Shown here in pieces: positions 24,721 to 33,265 of a DNA stretch of 64,000 nt. The notes beneath the pieces were generated by a model. The model had not been told where the DNA came from. It did not search any database and was given only the letters and a program-made list of their open reading frames with translations. This DNA is from Hymenobacter gummosus (GTDB taxonomy: Bacteria; Bacteroidota; Bacteroidia; Cytophagales; Hymenobacteraceae). The DNA is taken from NCBI RefSeq assembly GCF_003970915.1, contig NZ_RXOF01000005.1, positions 248,001 through 312,000 on the forward strand. The letters are read 5' to 3'. How positions within the stretch are numbered: the stretch's first letter is position 1; the number at the start of each line of letters is the position of its first letter. The position numbers and the translations under genes were made by a program.

Positions 24721-27270
24721 CTAGCTGCGCTTGGGCCGCACGGCCAAGTAATCGAGGTAGTAGAGGATTTTCACCGACAGCGAGTTGTTGTGCGGGGTGT
24801 TGATGGTGTTGTTCAGGTTGTCGAAGTATAGCGGGGTGGCCTGGTTGGCTTCCAGGAAGTTGGTACCCGCGTTTTTCCACACCACGCTGATCTGGGAGCC
24901 GGGCGCAAACCACCAGGAGTACACCGCGTCCACGTTGAAGGCGTTGTAGGTGTTGTCGCGGTTGCGCCGGTAGTCAATCAGCTCCTCCTCGCCGCCGGGC
25001 GTGAGGCGGGCAAAATCCTTGTAGCGCACGTTGCTGGTGTAGTGCCGCGTGCGGATGGTCAGGGACATGCGGTTGGTAAACGTGTAGCCCGCCTGCAGCA
25101 CCGACGACACCGTCACCACGTTGCGGCGGCCCAGCACCACGTCGTTGAGGAAGGGCTGGTCCTCGGGCTCGTTCCCGTCCATACCGCCGTTGACGTAGCC
25201 AATTTGGTTGCGCGAGAGGTTCCAGTCGACGGAGTAGCGGAAGTTCAGCTTGTTGTTGACGCGGTAGCGCGGCGACACGCTCACGCCGTAGCCGGCGCGG
25301 CGCGGGCGCGGCAGGCGGCCGTCCTCTTCGTACACCCGGATGCCGCCGTTCACGTCCAGGGCCAGCTTCTTGCGGTAGTCCGACGAGATGAAGCCGCCCA
25401 CGTTCACGTTGGCCGGCAGGCGCACCCAGTATTTGCCCAGCGGGTACTGCCGCGGCTCGTAGTAGTCGCGCGTGACGGGGTTGGCGTCGAAGTTCATCCC
25501 CGTGGTCAGAAACTGCTTGGTGAAGGTGGTGTTCCAGCCCCCGTACACGTTGGCGTTCTGGTACTGGGTGGGCGCGTAGAGCAGCGAGTGGGCCACGCCC
25601 CACCAGGAGTAAAAGTTATTGACCTTCCAGAAGGGCTTGTACTTGTTGTAGCTCATGTACAGCTCCTGGCTGATGTTGTTGTTGCCGAACAGAATGCCCA
25701 AATCGTTCGGGTTGTAGTGGTCCGACTCGATGCCGTGGCTTAGGTTCCAGGTGAAGCTGCCGCTGATTTTGCCCACGCTCACCCGGTACTTGTAGCCGTT
25801 CTGGTCGTCAATCTGCGCGTCGGAGCCGAACACGTTGCCGCGCCGCCGCGAGTACACCACGCGTCCGTCGATGGCGTAGGAGTTCTTCTTGTTGGCGAAG
25901 CGCCACAGCCCGCCCGTCACGTTCGCGTCGTAGGTGCGGCCGAAGCGCGTCACGTTGGTGTTGATCAGCGACACGTACGAGTTGTTCTTCAAGGACTGGT
26001 CGAGCACCGCAATGTTGTAGTTCGAGAAGGGCTGCGTCAGCACCTGCCGCTCCGCCCCCGTCTCCTTGTTCTGGATGGTGGCGTACACGTCGTTGCTGAG
26101 GGCGTTGAACAAGCCGATGCCCAGCCCCTTCTTCGTGCGGCCCGATACCTTGGTGGCGTTCAGCAGCCGCGTTTCGGCCGGGTTGCGGATGATTTTCTCG
26201 TTGTCAGCCGCTTGCACGTCGTAGAAGCCGATGGGCGTGGCCCCCACGCGGCGGGAGTAGAACAGGTTGCCCTTGTTGAACAGCTCGGTGCCCTCGGTGA
26301 AGAACTGCCGGTTTTCGTTGAACTGCACCTCGAAGGGCGACAGGTTCAGCACCTGGTTGTCGCTCTGCACCTGCCCGAAGTCGGGCACCAGCGTCGCGTC
26401 GAGGGTGAAGCTTTCGTTGATGCCCCATTTCACGTCGGCCCCGCCGTTGAAGCTCGTAGTGGTACGACGGGTGCCCTCGGCGTTGAGCGGGTTGTGGTTC
26501 ACGTAGCCCGACACGTAGGGCGTGAGCGAGAGGCGCAGCGGGGGCTTGATGTCGCGGATGCCTTCCAGCGTGCCCCACTGGTTCACGAAGCCGTCGATGG
26601 CGGGCTTCACCTCGTTCCAGAAGAAGCCCTGGTTTTCCTTTTTGCGCTGGCGCATGAAGTTCAGCCCCCAGTGCTGCTCGGGCTGGGCCGAGAAGCGGAT
26701 GGCCGAGTACGGAATGCGCAGCTCGGCCACCCAGTCGGTGCCGCGCAGGGCCGTGCGCGAGTCCCATACGGCGTTCCAGTTGAAATCCTCGCCGCCGGCC
26801 GGGGAGTAGCGCGCGTCCATCTGCACCCCGCCGGGCGTCACGAAGAAGCCGTAGCCGTTGAGCTTGTCCTGGTAGGTATCGAGGAAGACCCCGAAGAAGT
26901 CGGTGTTGCCGAAGTTGTCCCGGGCCGCCAGCTCGCGCATGATGGAGTCGGGCGACACGTCGTGCATCACGGCCCCGATGTAGAGGTTGGCGTCGTCGTA
27001 GAGGATGCGCACCTCGGTTTTGTGCCGCTCGGGCGGGCCGGGGTTGGGGCGGTTCTGAATGAAGTCGGTGGCAATGGGCGCCTGCTGCCAGGCCGGCTCG
27101 TCGAGGGCCGCGTCGAGCTTGATGGCTTCGGCAATACGCAGGGCCTGCAGCTGCTTTTTGGGAGCCAGCGTGGTGGCGGCCGCAGCAGTCGGCGCGGGGG
27201 CCTGGGCCGCCGCCGGCCAGGCCAGCAGCAGCGGCCCCAGCAGCAGAAACAGCAGCTTGTGAATAGACAT
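24721..27270 (-). CDS. DUF5916 domain-containing outer-membrane protein
   Basis: This is an 849-residue protein with a signal peptide (MSIHKLLFLLLGPLLLAWPAAA, then AQ). Residues about 40-230 resemble a family 9 carbohydrate-binding-like domain (IKLDAALDEPAWQQAPIATD, then TEVRILYDDANLYIG). The rest is the DUF5916 region with many beta strands, suggesting an outer-membrane barrel (TLVPDFGQVQSDNQVLNLSP, FFTEGTELFNKGNLFYSRR). It is widespread in Bacteroidota; its role is unknown, perhaps uptake or binding of a sugar or peptide. It is a single gene with a hairpin after the stop. Confidence 0.88.
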   Translation of the reverse strand: MSIHKLLFLLLGPLLLAWPAAAQAPAPTAAAATTLAPKKQLQALRIAEAIKLDAALDEPAWQQAPIATDFIQNRPNPGPPERHKTEVRILYDDANLYIGAVMHDVSPDSIMRELAARDNFGNTDFFGVFLDTYQDKLNGYGFFVTPGGVQMDARYSPAGGEDFNWNAVWDSRTALRGTDWVAELRIPYSAIRFSAQPEQHWGLNFMRQRKKENQGFFWNEVKPAIDGFVNQWGTLEGIRDIKPPLRLSLTPYVSGYVNHNPLNAEGTRRTTTSFNGGADVKWGINESFTLDATLVPDFGQVQSDNQVLNLSPFEVQFNENRQFFTEGTELFNKGNLFYSRRVGATPIGFYDVQAADNEKIIRNPAETRLLNATKVSGRTKKGLGIGLFNALSNDVYATIQNKETGAERQVLTQPFSNYNIAVLDQSLKNNSYVSLINTNVTRFGRTYDANVTGGLWRFANKKNSYAIDGRVVYSRRRGNVFGSDAQIDDQNGYKYRVSVGKISGSFTWNLSHGIESDHYNPNDLGILFGNNNISQELYMSYNKYKPFWKVNNFYSWWGVAHSLLYAPTQYQNANVYGGWNTTFTKQFLTTGMNFDANPVTRDYYEPRQYPLGKYWVRLPANVNVGGFISSDYRKKLALDVNGGIRVYEEDGRLPRPRRAGYGVSVSPRYRVNNKLNFRYSVDWNLSRNQIGYVNGGMDGNEPEDQPFLNDVVLGRRNVVTVSSVLQAGYTFTNRMSLTIRTRHYTSNVRYKDFARLTPGGEEELIDYRRNRDNTYNAFNVDAVYSWWFAPGSQISVVWKNAGTNFLEANQATPLYFDNLNNTINTPHNNSLSVKILYYLDYLAVRPKRS

Positions 27271-27409
27271 TGGAATAAGGCGGGGAACCAGTGGGAAAGC
27301 GGGAAGTGCGCGATAGATGAGGGCGCGGGGGCAAGCGTTGCTTAGCCCAGCGAAGAATTTGCGGCGGGCTGCAGCCGGGGCGGAATTATGCTACCCGCCC
27401 GCACGCAGA

Positions 27410-27444
27410 ACGGGCCGACCAGGAGCGTTTCCCAGCCGGCCCGT
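27410..27444 (-). terminator. Hairpin after the M56 peptidase gene
   Basis: ACGGGCC at 27410 pairs with GGCCCGT at 27438, 31 bases beyond the stop of the M56 gene on the minus strand. There is no T-run, so it is a weak candidate. I see no other feature in the 27271-27474 gap. Confidence 0.35.
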
Positions 27445-27474
27445 CCCGGTTTGTGGCGCGTCGGTCAGTGCCGC

Positions 27475-30120
27475 TTAGTCTTCGCTGACGCTGACGTTCA
27501 GGTTTACTTTCTGGCCTTTGTCGCCGCCCATGAGCTTGCGGTACTTATCGGCAGTGGCCGCGGGCTGCTTCTTGCCGTTCACCACCATTTCACTGCCGTC
27601 CAGGCGGAACTGGTAGCTGCGGTCCGCAGCCCCGATCAGTCCGTCCTGGCGCAGCTGCTCGGTCAGGTTCACGCCGTTGACGGAGGTCGTGCGCGGGGCC
27701 CGCGGGGCGCGGGGTGCCCGGGGCGGCAGCGGCGCTACCGGGGGCACCGGCGGCACGGCGCGCCAGGTGCCGGGCGCCGCCGGGGGAGCCGGCGGCGCCG
27801 GGGGCGTGGGCCTGTCGGCGTTGGTAATCGAGGTGGTGGAGCTGTTCTCGCTGCGGTTCATCGTCACCGAGCCCGTGCCGCTCAGCGGCCGGCCGGAGGC
27901 GGTGTTCCAGCGCTCCAGGTACTTGCGGCGCACGCTCTCGGGCTGCTCCGTGCCGTTGACCTTCATGCTCGTCTGCGAGAGGCTCAGGCTGAAGTTCTTG
28001 GTGTCCTTGATGAGCCCGTCCTTGAGCAGCTCCTGCACAAACTGCTCCTCCACGCGGCGGGCGCGCTCCGCGTTTTCCCGGGCTCGTTCGGCATTCTCGC
28101 GGGCGCGCTCAGCGTTGCGCGCGGCTCGTTCGGCGTTGAGGCGGGCCCGCTCGGCATTCAGCCGGGCGCGCTCTTCGTTGGAGCGGGCGCGGTCATCTTC
28201 CAGCCGGGCGCGTTCTTCCTCGCGCAGGGCTTCGCGCCGTTCGCGCAAAGCTTCTTCCCGCTCCCGCAGGGCCTCTTCCCGGTCGCGCTGGGCTTCGCTG
28301 TGGTCCTGCAGCCGCTCGCGCAGCTCGCTGCGCTGGTCGCGCACGCGGTCCAGGGCTTCCTCCACCCGCTCGCGCTCCGCCTCGGTCAGGTCGCGGTCGA
28401 AGCGGGCTTTGGACAAGGACTTCTCGGCGGCGGCCAGGGCGTCGCGCTGCATTTCCCAGTTGCCGTTGCCGTTGTAGCTGAAGTTGAGGTTCTGCAGGTG
28501 GTTGAGCTTTTCGAGCTGGCGCAAATCCACTTCCAGCTTCTTCATTTGCTGCCGGAACTCGGCCGAGTTGAAGCGCTGGTCGAACTTGGAGTCGAATTTG
28601 AAATCCCCGGGGCCGACGTAGGTGAAGGTCTGGCCATTGCCCGGCAGCACGTAGGCGCGGCCGTTGCCGGGCACGCTGATAACCTGGGTGCGGCTTTCGC
28701 CCCCCTTGCCGCCGCGCCCGTCGGCCGCGGCGCCTTCCACGCGCTGGCCGTTCACGTACATATCCGTCACGCGGCCCTTCTTGTCTTTCTCGATAATCAC
28801 CGTGCCCGGCTCCCCGCGGCGGCCGGCGCCGTCGACCACTACTACCTGGCTGCTGCCTTTGGCTTTGCGCTTGTTTTTGCGCTTGGGGTCGTCATCGTCG
28901 CTGGTAGTCGTGGTAGTGGTGCTGCTGGTCGTGGAGGTCGTCGTGCTGGTGGTCAGCTGCTCGTCGGTGCAGATGGCGCGGGCCGGGGCCGGCGTCACGG
29001 CGTTGATAATAGGGCGCAGCACGCTGTTGCGCAGCAGGCGCGGGGCTTCGGCCAGGCGCGGGTTGGCCAGGGCGGCGGCGGCCGTAAACGAGAGCAGCAG
29101 CAGGCCCACCATCACCACGCAGGCGGCCATGAAGCCTTCGGTAAACGTGGGGGCGGTGCGGCCCTGCACCAAGCGGCGCACCCGGCCCAGCAAGGAGCCC
29201 TTGGGGCCGGTGGCGGCCATGCTCAGGCGCGGGGCAGCGGCGCGCTCCAGGCCCAGCTCGGCCAGGGCGGCCAGGGCGCGGGCCAGCACCAGCGGGTCGC
29301 CGCAGAGCGTGGCGGCTACGTCGTCGCAGCAGTTTTCGCGCTCGGTGCGCAGCGTAGCCGTCATAAACCACACGGCCGGGTGGTAGAAAAACAGCACTTC
29401 GGCCACCGACTGCAGCAGGTTGATGAGGTAGTCGCGGCGCGCCACGTGGGCCAGCTCGTGGGCCAGAATGGCTTCGAGCTGGGCGGCCGACAAACCGGCC
29501 ACGGCGCCCAGGGGCAGCAGAATCAGGGGGCGCAGGTGGCCCACCACCACCGGCACGCGCACCAGCGACGACTCCAGCAGCCCGACGGGGCGGTCGAGGC
29601 CGGCGCGCTCGGCGAGGCTATTGAGGCGGTTTTGCCAGAGCAAGCCCAGCGGACGGGTGCCGTAGTGGCGCAGGCGCTGCACGTAGGCCAGCCCGCCGAG
29701 CAGGCGCAGCGTCATAGTGAGCAGGCCCAGCAGCCAGATCATCACCAGCAGGGGCAGGTGCTCTTCCACGTAGCGCAGGATGGTGGCGGTGCTGAGCGGA
29801 CCTTCGGCGGCCACGGCAGCCGGAGCAGCGGGGGCCGAGGTAGCGGCCGTCAGCGCCGGAGCGGCGGCGGCAGCTGGTACGTCGGCGGCGGGCAGGGCCG
29901 TCCAGTAGTAGCGCAGGAAGGTGACGCCCGCCAGCAGCAGCAGCAGGGCCAGGGCGCCGCCCGTCACGCGGTAGCGCACCTGCGCCGAGTGGCGGCGCAG
30001 CACCAGCATCAGCCCGGCCAGCGCCAGGGCCACCACGGCCCCCTGCCACAGGGAATGCAGGATGGTGTAGCCGACGGCGCGGACCAGCGCGGGCGTCAGC
30101 AGGTTCTCAAGCCAGTTCAT
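27475..30120 (-). CDS. BlaR1-type M56 family metallopeptidase with coiled coil and duplicated C-terminal module
   Basis: This 881-residue protein has four hydrophobic segments (about 17-40, 52-70, 122-140 and 335-355) around the zinc motif HELAH at 221-225, with the downstream ENCCDD motif, as in BlaR1/MecR1. After about residue 365 there is no penicillin-binding domain. Instead there is a Pro/Gly-rich spacer, a long charged coiled coil at about 550-690 with repeats of RARLNAERAR type, and two similar modules (about 690-750 and 817-881), each with a DGLI motif and then VNGxxQP. It probably senses an envelope signal and cleaves the BlaI repressor encoded just upstream, with which it overlaps by 14 bases. 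Confidence 0.88.
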   Translation of the reverse strand: MNWLENLLTPALVRAVGYTILHSLWQGAVVALALAGLMLVLRRHSAQVRYRVTGGALALLLLLAGVTFLRYYWTALPAADVPAAAAAPALTAATSAPAAPAAVAAEGPLSTATILRYVEEHLPLLVMIWLLGLLTMTLRLLGGLAYVQRLRHYGTRPLGLLWQNRLNSLAERAGLDRPVGLLESSLVRVPVVVGHLRPLILLPLGAVAGLSAAQLEAILAHELAHVARRDYLINLLQSVAEVLFFYHPAVWFMTATLRTERENCCDDVAATLCGDPLVLARALAALAELGLERAAAPRLSMAATGPKGSLLGRVRRLVQGRTAPTFTEGFMAACVVMVGLLLLSFTAAAALANPRLAEAPRLLRNSVLRPIINAVTPAPARAICTDEQLTTSTTTSTTSSTTTTTTSDDDDPKRKNKRKAKGSSQVVVVDGAGRRGEPGTVIIEKDKKGRVTDMYVNGQRVEGAAADGRGGKGGESRTQVISVPGNGRAYVLPGNGQTFTYVGPGDFKFDSKFDQRFNSAEFRQQMKKLEVDLRQLEKLNHLQNLNFSYNGNGNWEMQRDALAAAEKSLSKARFDRDLTEAERERVEEALDRVRDQRSELRERLQDHSEAQRDREEALREREEALRERREALREEERARLEDDRARSNEERARLNAERARLNAERAARNAERARENAERARENAERARRVEEQFVQELLKDGLIKDTKNFSLSLSQTSMKVNGTEQPESVRRKYLERWNTASGRPLSGTGSVTMNRSENSSTTSITNADRPTPPAPPAPPAAPGTWRAVPPVPPVAPLPPRAPRAPRAPRTTSVNGVNLTEQLRQDGLIGAADRSYQFRLDGSEMVVNGKKQPAATADKYRKLMGGDKGQKVNLNVSVSED

Positions 30121-30532
30121 CGGGGGCGTCGGTTGCGGGTTTGGCGGGGGTTTGGTCGTCGATGTTGTCGAGCAGGTTCCGAATCTGGTCCAGCTCTTCG
30201 CGGGTGGTGCGGCGGTTACCCAAGGCCTGCTGCACCAGCTTCAGGGCCGAGCCGCCGAACGCCGCCTCCAGCAGCCGGTCGATAAGCTGGCCCTGGGTTT
30301 CCTGCTCGCGCAGGGCCGGGCGGTACACGTGGGTGCGGCTGGAGTCGTCGCGCACCACGATGCCTTTTTCGTGCATGAGCTGCAGCAGCTTCAGGGTGGT
30401 AGTGTAGCCCACGTCGCGGCGCTTGCTCAGCTCGTCGTTGACGAAGCGCACCGTGCTCGGCCCGTGCTGCCACAGCACCTGCAGAATTTCCAGCTCCGAT
30501 TCCGTCGGGCGCGGTATGTTCTTTTTGGTCAT
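30107..30532 (-). CDS. BlaI/MecI/CopY family repressor
   Basis: This 141-residue protein starts MTKKNIPRPTESELEILQVL. The winged-helix region, with ELEILQVLWQHGPSTVRFVN and RRDVGYTTTLKLLQLMHEKG, is the BlaI signature, and the C-terminal helices make the dimer. It is the first gene of the operon with the M56 peptidase; the pair forms a proteolytic signalling unit. I chose ATG 30532 because the longer frame (to 30595) would begin inside the dyad operators. Confidence 0.92.
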   Translation of the reverse strand: MTKKNIPRPTESELEILQVLWQHGPSTVRFVNDELSKRRDVGYTTTLKLLQLMHEKGIVVRDDSSRTHVYRPALREQETQGQLIDRLLEAAFGGSALKLVQQALGNRRTTREELDQIRNLLDNIDDQTPAKPATDAPDELA

Positions 30533-30554
30533 GTCGAGGTGAACGTTACGAATA

Positions 30555-30618
30555 GCTTCGTAGCAAATATGTACGAAGCACGTCGTAGAAGTCAAGCTTT
30601 TGCTACGAAATATTTCGT
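30555..30618 (-). promoter_or_regulatory. Two dyads upstream of blaI-like gene, probable BlaI operators
   Basis: GCTTCGTA (30555-30562) pairs with TACGAAGC (30572-30579), and ACGAAATATTTCGT (30605-30618) is a perfect 14-base palindrome. Both are built from TACGAA/TTCGT half-sites and lie 23-86 bases before the repressor start, as expected for autoregulation. Confidence 0.65.
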
Positions 30619-30744
30619 CAGACCACGCACTACTGACAACAAGCGCAGGTAAGTAGCTGCATCACAAAAGCGTCCGGGCTTCCGCAATCAGCCCTTGCGG
30701 CACCAGCTGGCTGCGGCGGCCGCCCGTCGGCGCTACGAGGCAAA

Positions 30745-30786
30745 GCCGCCTGGTCCGCGCGCTTTGTCGGGCGCAGACCAGGCGGC
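30745..30786. terminator. GC-rich hairpin between the barrel gene and the BlaI operon
   Basis: GCCGCCTGGTC and GACCAGGCGGC form a perfect 11-base stem with a 20-base loop. It lies about 145 bases past the stop of the minus-strand barrel gene and could insulate the BlaI operon. The rest of 30619-30931 shows no gene. Confidence 0.45.
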
Positions 30787-30931
30787 TGGTAGGTGGGCCG
30801 GGCGGCCAGCAGGCGGCTTCCGGCTCCTTGCCGGGTTCGGCATTGGCAGCGGCCCCGGCCGGTCGTTTCGCGACGGCAGGCCTGCGCCTCAGAGTCGCAG
30901 GACCACCCGCCGGCAGGTCCGATTGAACCTG

Positions 30932-32011
30932 CTAATTCAGCCGGTAAATCAGTCCGACGCTGAGCATGGCCTGGCCCAGTTGCCAGGGCGGCGTGGCGGC
31001 GCCACCGTCCACCGTCACCGTGGCGCCGGCTTTTGCTAGCGGCACGTCGTCGTGGCGGCGGAAGAGGACGGAGCCGGTTTTCTCCGCCACGTGCAGCTCG
31101 GTACGGGTTTGGCGCAGCAGCTGCCAGCCCAGATCAGCCACCAGCTCGTAGCGCCGCGAAAAGGCCCAGCCCAGCCCCAGCTGCGGCACCAGGGCCCGGG
31201 TGCGCTGCTGCAACGACACGCCCAGCTCGCGGGCATCGAGCCGAACGTCGTCGAGCTGCAGGCGCGCATCGGCGTTGGCGTAGGTGCCGAAGCCGTAGCG
31301 CACCCGCTGCTGCGAGTAGGCCAGGCCGGCGCGCAGCAGCAGCGGCCGGCGCCCGGGGCGCAGGTTGTGCTCGTAGGTGGCACCGGCTTCCCAGCCCCGC
31401 CCCTTCCAGTTGCCCAACAAGCGGCGGGTGGTCAGGTGCACGGTCAGCGGCGGCAGCACGCGCACTTGAAATACGCTCCCGTACCAGCGCACCAGCGCCG
31501 GCGCGTCGACCCGCCGCTGGGCCTCGCCCCGAAAGCCGGAGCCGGGCGCCGCGAAGGTCAGGCCGACTTCGGCGGCGCGGCCCTGCAGCGGCATCAGCCC
31601 CGCCGCGAAGCCCAGCCGCACCCGTTCGTTCAGCTCCCGGGAAATGCGCCGGTGCCATTGCCGGGGCTCGTCTTGCCGCAGTCCGGGCCGGGCGGCCGAT
31701 GCCTGGTCCGGCGTTGGATTATCGGCGGGGCCTGCCGGCTGCTCTGTAGCATCAGTAGCGAGGAATTGCCAGCTGCCGGGCGCCGGGGCCGGTTTTGGAG
31801 CACTCGGGCGCGGCATCAGGCTGGTGAGCGGCCGGTCGGCTGGCGGCAGGAAGGAACCAGGGCCGGCGGTGGGCAGCGCGGCGGCGCTGGTGCAGCACCA
31901 GCCGCTCAGTAGCAGCGCGCCCAGCCAGCGCCGCCGGGTGGCGGCGGGCGGTACTATCAGGGACGAAAGGACGGAGGCGGAGCCTGGGGTACGCGGAGCA
32001 GAGGTTTTCAT
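30932..32011 (-). CDS. Putative outer-membrane beta-barrel protein, 359 aa
   Basis: The start at 32011 gives MKTSAPRTPGSASVLSSLIV, a basic stretch ARRRW and a hydrophobic run (LGALLLSGWCCTSAAA) that may be a long signal sequence. The middle is Pro/Ala-rich. The last 200 residues alternate polar and hydrophobic residues (RVLPPLTVHLTTRRLLGNWK, YELVADLGWQLLRQTRTELH) and end in the strand MLSVGLIYRLN, which fits a barrel insertion signal. No family is recognised. It is divergent from the LytS/LytTR operon with an operator-like cluster between them, so it may be a target. Confidence 0.65.
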   Translation of the reverse strand: MKTSAPRTPGSASVLSSLIVPPAATRRRWLGALLLSGWCCTSAAALPTAGPGSFLPPADRPLTSLMPRPSAPKPAPAPGSWQFLATDATEQPAGPADNPTPDQASAARPGLRQDEPRQWHRRISRELNERVRLGFAAGLMPLQGRAAEVGLTFAAPGSGFRGEAQRRVDAPALVRWYGSVFQVRVLPPLTVHLTTRRLLGNWKGRGWEAGATYEHNLRPGRRPLLLRAGLAYSQQRVRYGFGTYANADARLQLDDVRLDARELGVSLQQRTRALVPQLGLGWAFSRRYELVADLGWQLLRQTRTELHVAEKTGSVLFRRHDDVPLAKAGATVTVDGGAATPPWQLGQAMLSVGLIYRLN

Positions 32012-32112
32012 AAGTGGTAAAGGGGGTTGGGCCGGGTCGGCTCGACGGTGCAGCCGCCGCGGCGTTTCTGGTCCCGAAACTGCGCGGCCCGCGCCGCCGC
32101 CGCACATCGGAA

Positions 32113-32173
32113 TGACCAACCGGCGCCAACCGATGACCAACTACTCGCCGGCGCGGACCAACGCCGTTGGTCA
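32113..32173. promoter_or_regulatory. Cluster of GACCAAC repeats, possible LytTR operator
   Basis: GACCAAC occurs at 32114-32120, 32135-32141 and 32156-32162, each 21 bases from the last, and its inverse GTTGGTC is at 32166-32172. The 21-base spacing is two helical turns. The inverse copy, in GCCGTTGGT, is close to the LytTR consensus. The cluster is between the barrel gene and the two-component operon. Confidence 0.6.
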
Positions 32174-32203
32174 TGTTTATTTCTGCCCGGCAGCGGCCCC
32201 CGG

Positions 32204-32211
32204 TAGTTTTG
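32204..32211 (+). promoter_or_regulatory. TAGTTTTG -7 element of the LytS/LytTR operon
   Basis: This exact TAnnTTTG match ends four bases before the ATG at 32216. If it is used, the transcript would have almost no leader. Confidence 0.55.
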
Positions 32212-32215
32212 CGCC

Positions 32216-33265
32216 ATGACTTCTCTCCCCTTCTGGCAGCGCCGAATCGTGCGCCACGGCCTCGGCTGGCTGATTGTCCTGGTCCTGATGGGTGCCCTCT
32301 CGTGGTTTGGGGCCCCGGCGCTGGGGCGCGACCCGGCCCGCGCTTTTGCCGCGCTGCTGATGGAGCTGGCGCTGGTGGCCCCGCCCCTGTACCTGCACTT
32401 TGCCCTGCTCACCCGCCTGCTGGAGCGCGGCCACCGCGCTTGGTACGTGGCGGGCACCACTGCCGCGCTGGTGCTCGGTGCCCTGCTCGACGCACTCGGC
32501 GACGTGGGCCGGTCCTGGCTGCGCCACGTGCCGGTGGAGGCCTACACCGGGACCGATTTTCTGAGCGCCATGGTGGGCACGGCGCTGATTCTGCTGCTGG
32601 GCACGGGCTTGCGCTACGCCCGGCGGGGCCTGCTCAGCCAGCTGCAGATGCGGCGGCTGCGGGCCCGGCAGCTCGAAACGGAGCTGAGCTTGCTCAAAGC
32701 CCAGGTCAACCAGCACTTCCTGTTCAACACCCTCAACAATATGTACGCCCTGAGCCTGACGGCGCCCGAGCAGATACCCGAAGCCCTGCTGCAGCTGGCC
32801 GAGTTGATGCGCTACCAGCTCGACAGCTCCCGGCAGGCGCAGGTGACGGTGGGCACCGAGGCCGAGTACCTGGCCAACTACATCGGGCTGGAAAAGCTGC
32901 GCCTGCGGGCCAATACGCAGGTGGAGTTCAGTACCGACCTGCCCTACCCCGACCGGCCGCTGGCCCCGCTGCTGCTGCTGCCGCTGGTCGAGAACTGCTT
33001 CAAGCACGCCGTCGGCCCCAATGGCCCTAACCACATCCGCATCAGCCTCGTGCAGACTGATGTGGGCCTCACGCTGAGCACCGAAAACACCATTCCGGCG
33101 CAGTTCCGGGCCCGGCCTTCGGGCGTGGGGCTGCCCACGCTGCGGGCCCGGCTGGCGCAGTTTTACCCCGGCGCCCGGCACCGGCTCAGCATCGAGGCCA
33201 CCGACACGCATTTCCGGGCCGTGCTGCACCTGGCTTTGGCCCCCGCTGCCGAACTTGTCGCCTGA
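32216..33265 (+). CDS. LytS/YehU-type sensor histidine kinase
   Basis: This 349-residue protein has four hydrophobic segments in residues 12-130 and then the His_kinase domain: KAQVNQHFLFNTLNNMYALS, with phospho-acceptor His167, and the ATP-binding region with PLVENCFKHAVGPN and GVGLPTLRARL. The short N-terminal membrane region without a sensor domain is typical of Bacteroidota members. The stop overlaps the start of the response regulator (TGATG), so the two proteins are made together. Confidence 0.92.
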   Translation: MTSLPFWQRRIVRHGLGWLIVLVLMGALSWFGAPALGRDPARAFAALLMELALVAPPLYLHFALLTRLLERGHRAWYVAGTTAALVLGALLDALGDVGRSWLRHVPVEAYTGTDFLSAMVGTALILLLGTGLRYARRGLLSQLQMRRLRARQLETELSLLKAQVNQHFLFNTLNNMYALSLTAPEQIPEALLQLAELMRYQLDSSRQAQVTVGTEAEYLANYIGLEKLRLRANTQVEFSTDLPYPDRPLAPLLLLPLVENCFKHAVGPNGPNHIRISLVQTDVGLTLSTENTIPAQFRARPSGVGLPTLRARLAQFYPGARHRLSIEATDTHFRAVLHLALAPAAELVA

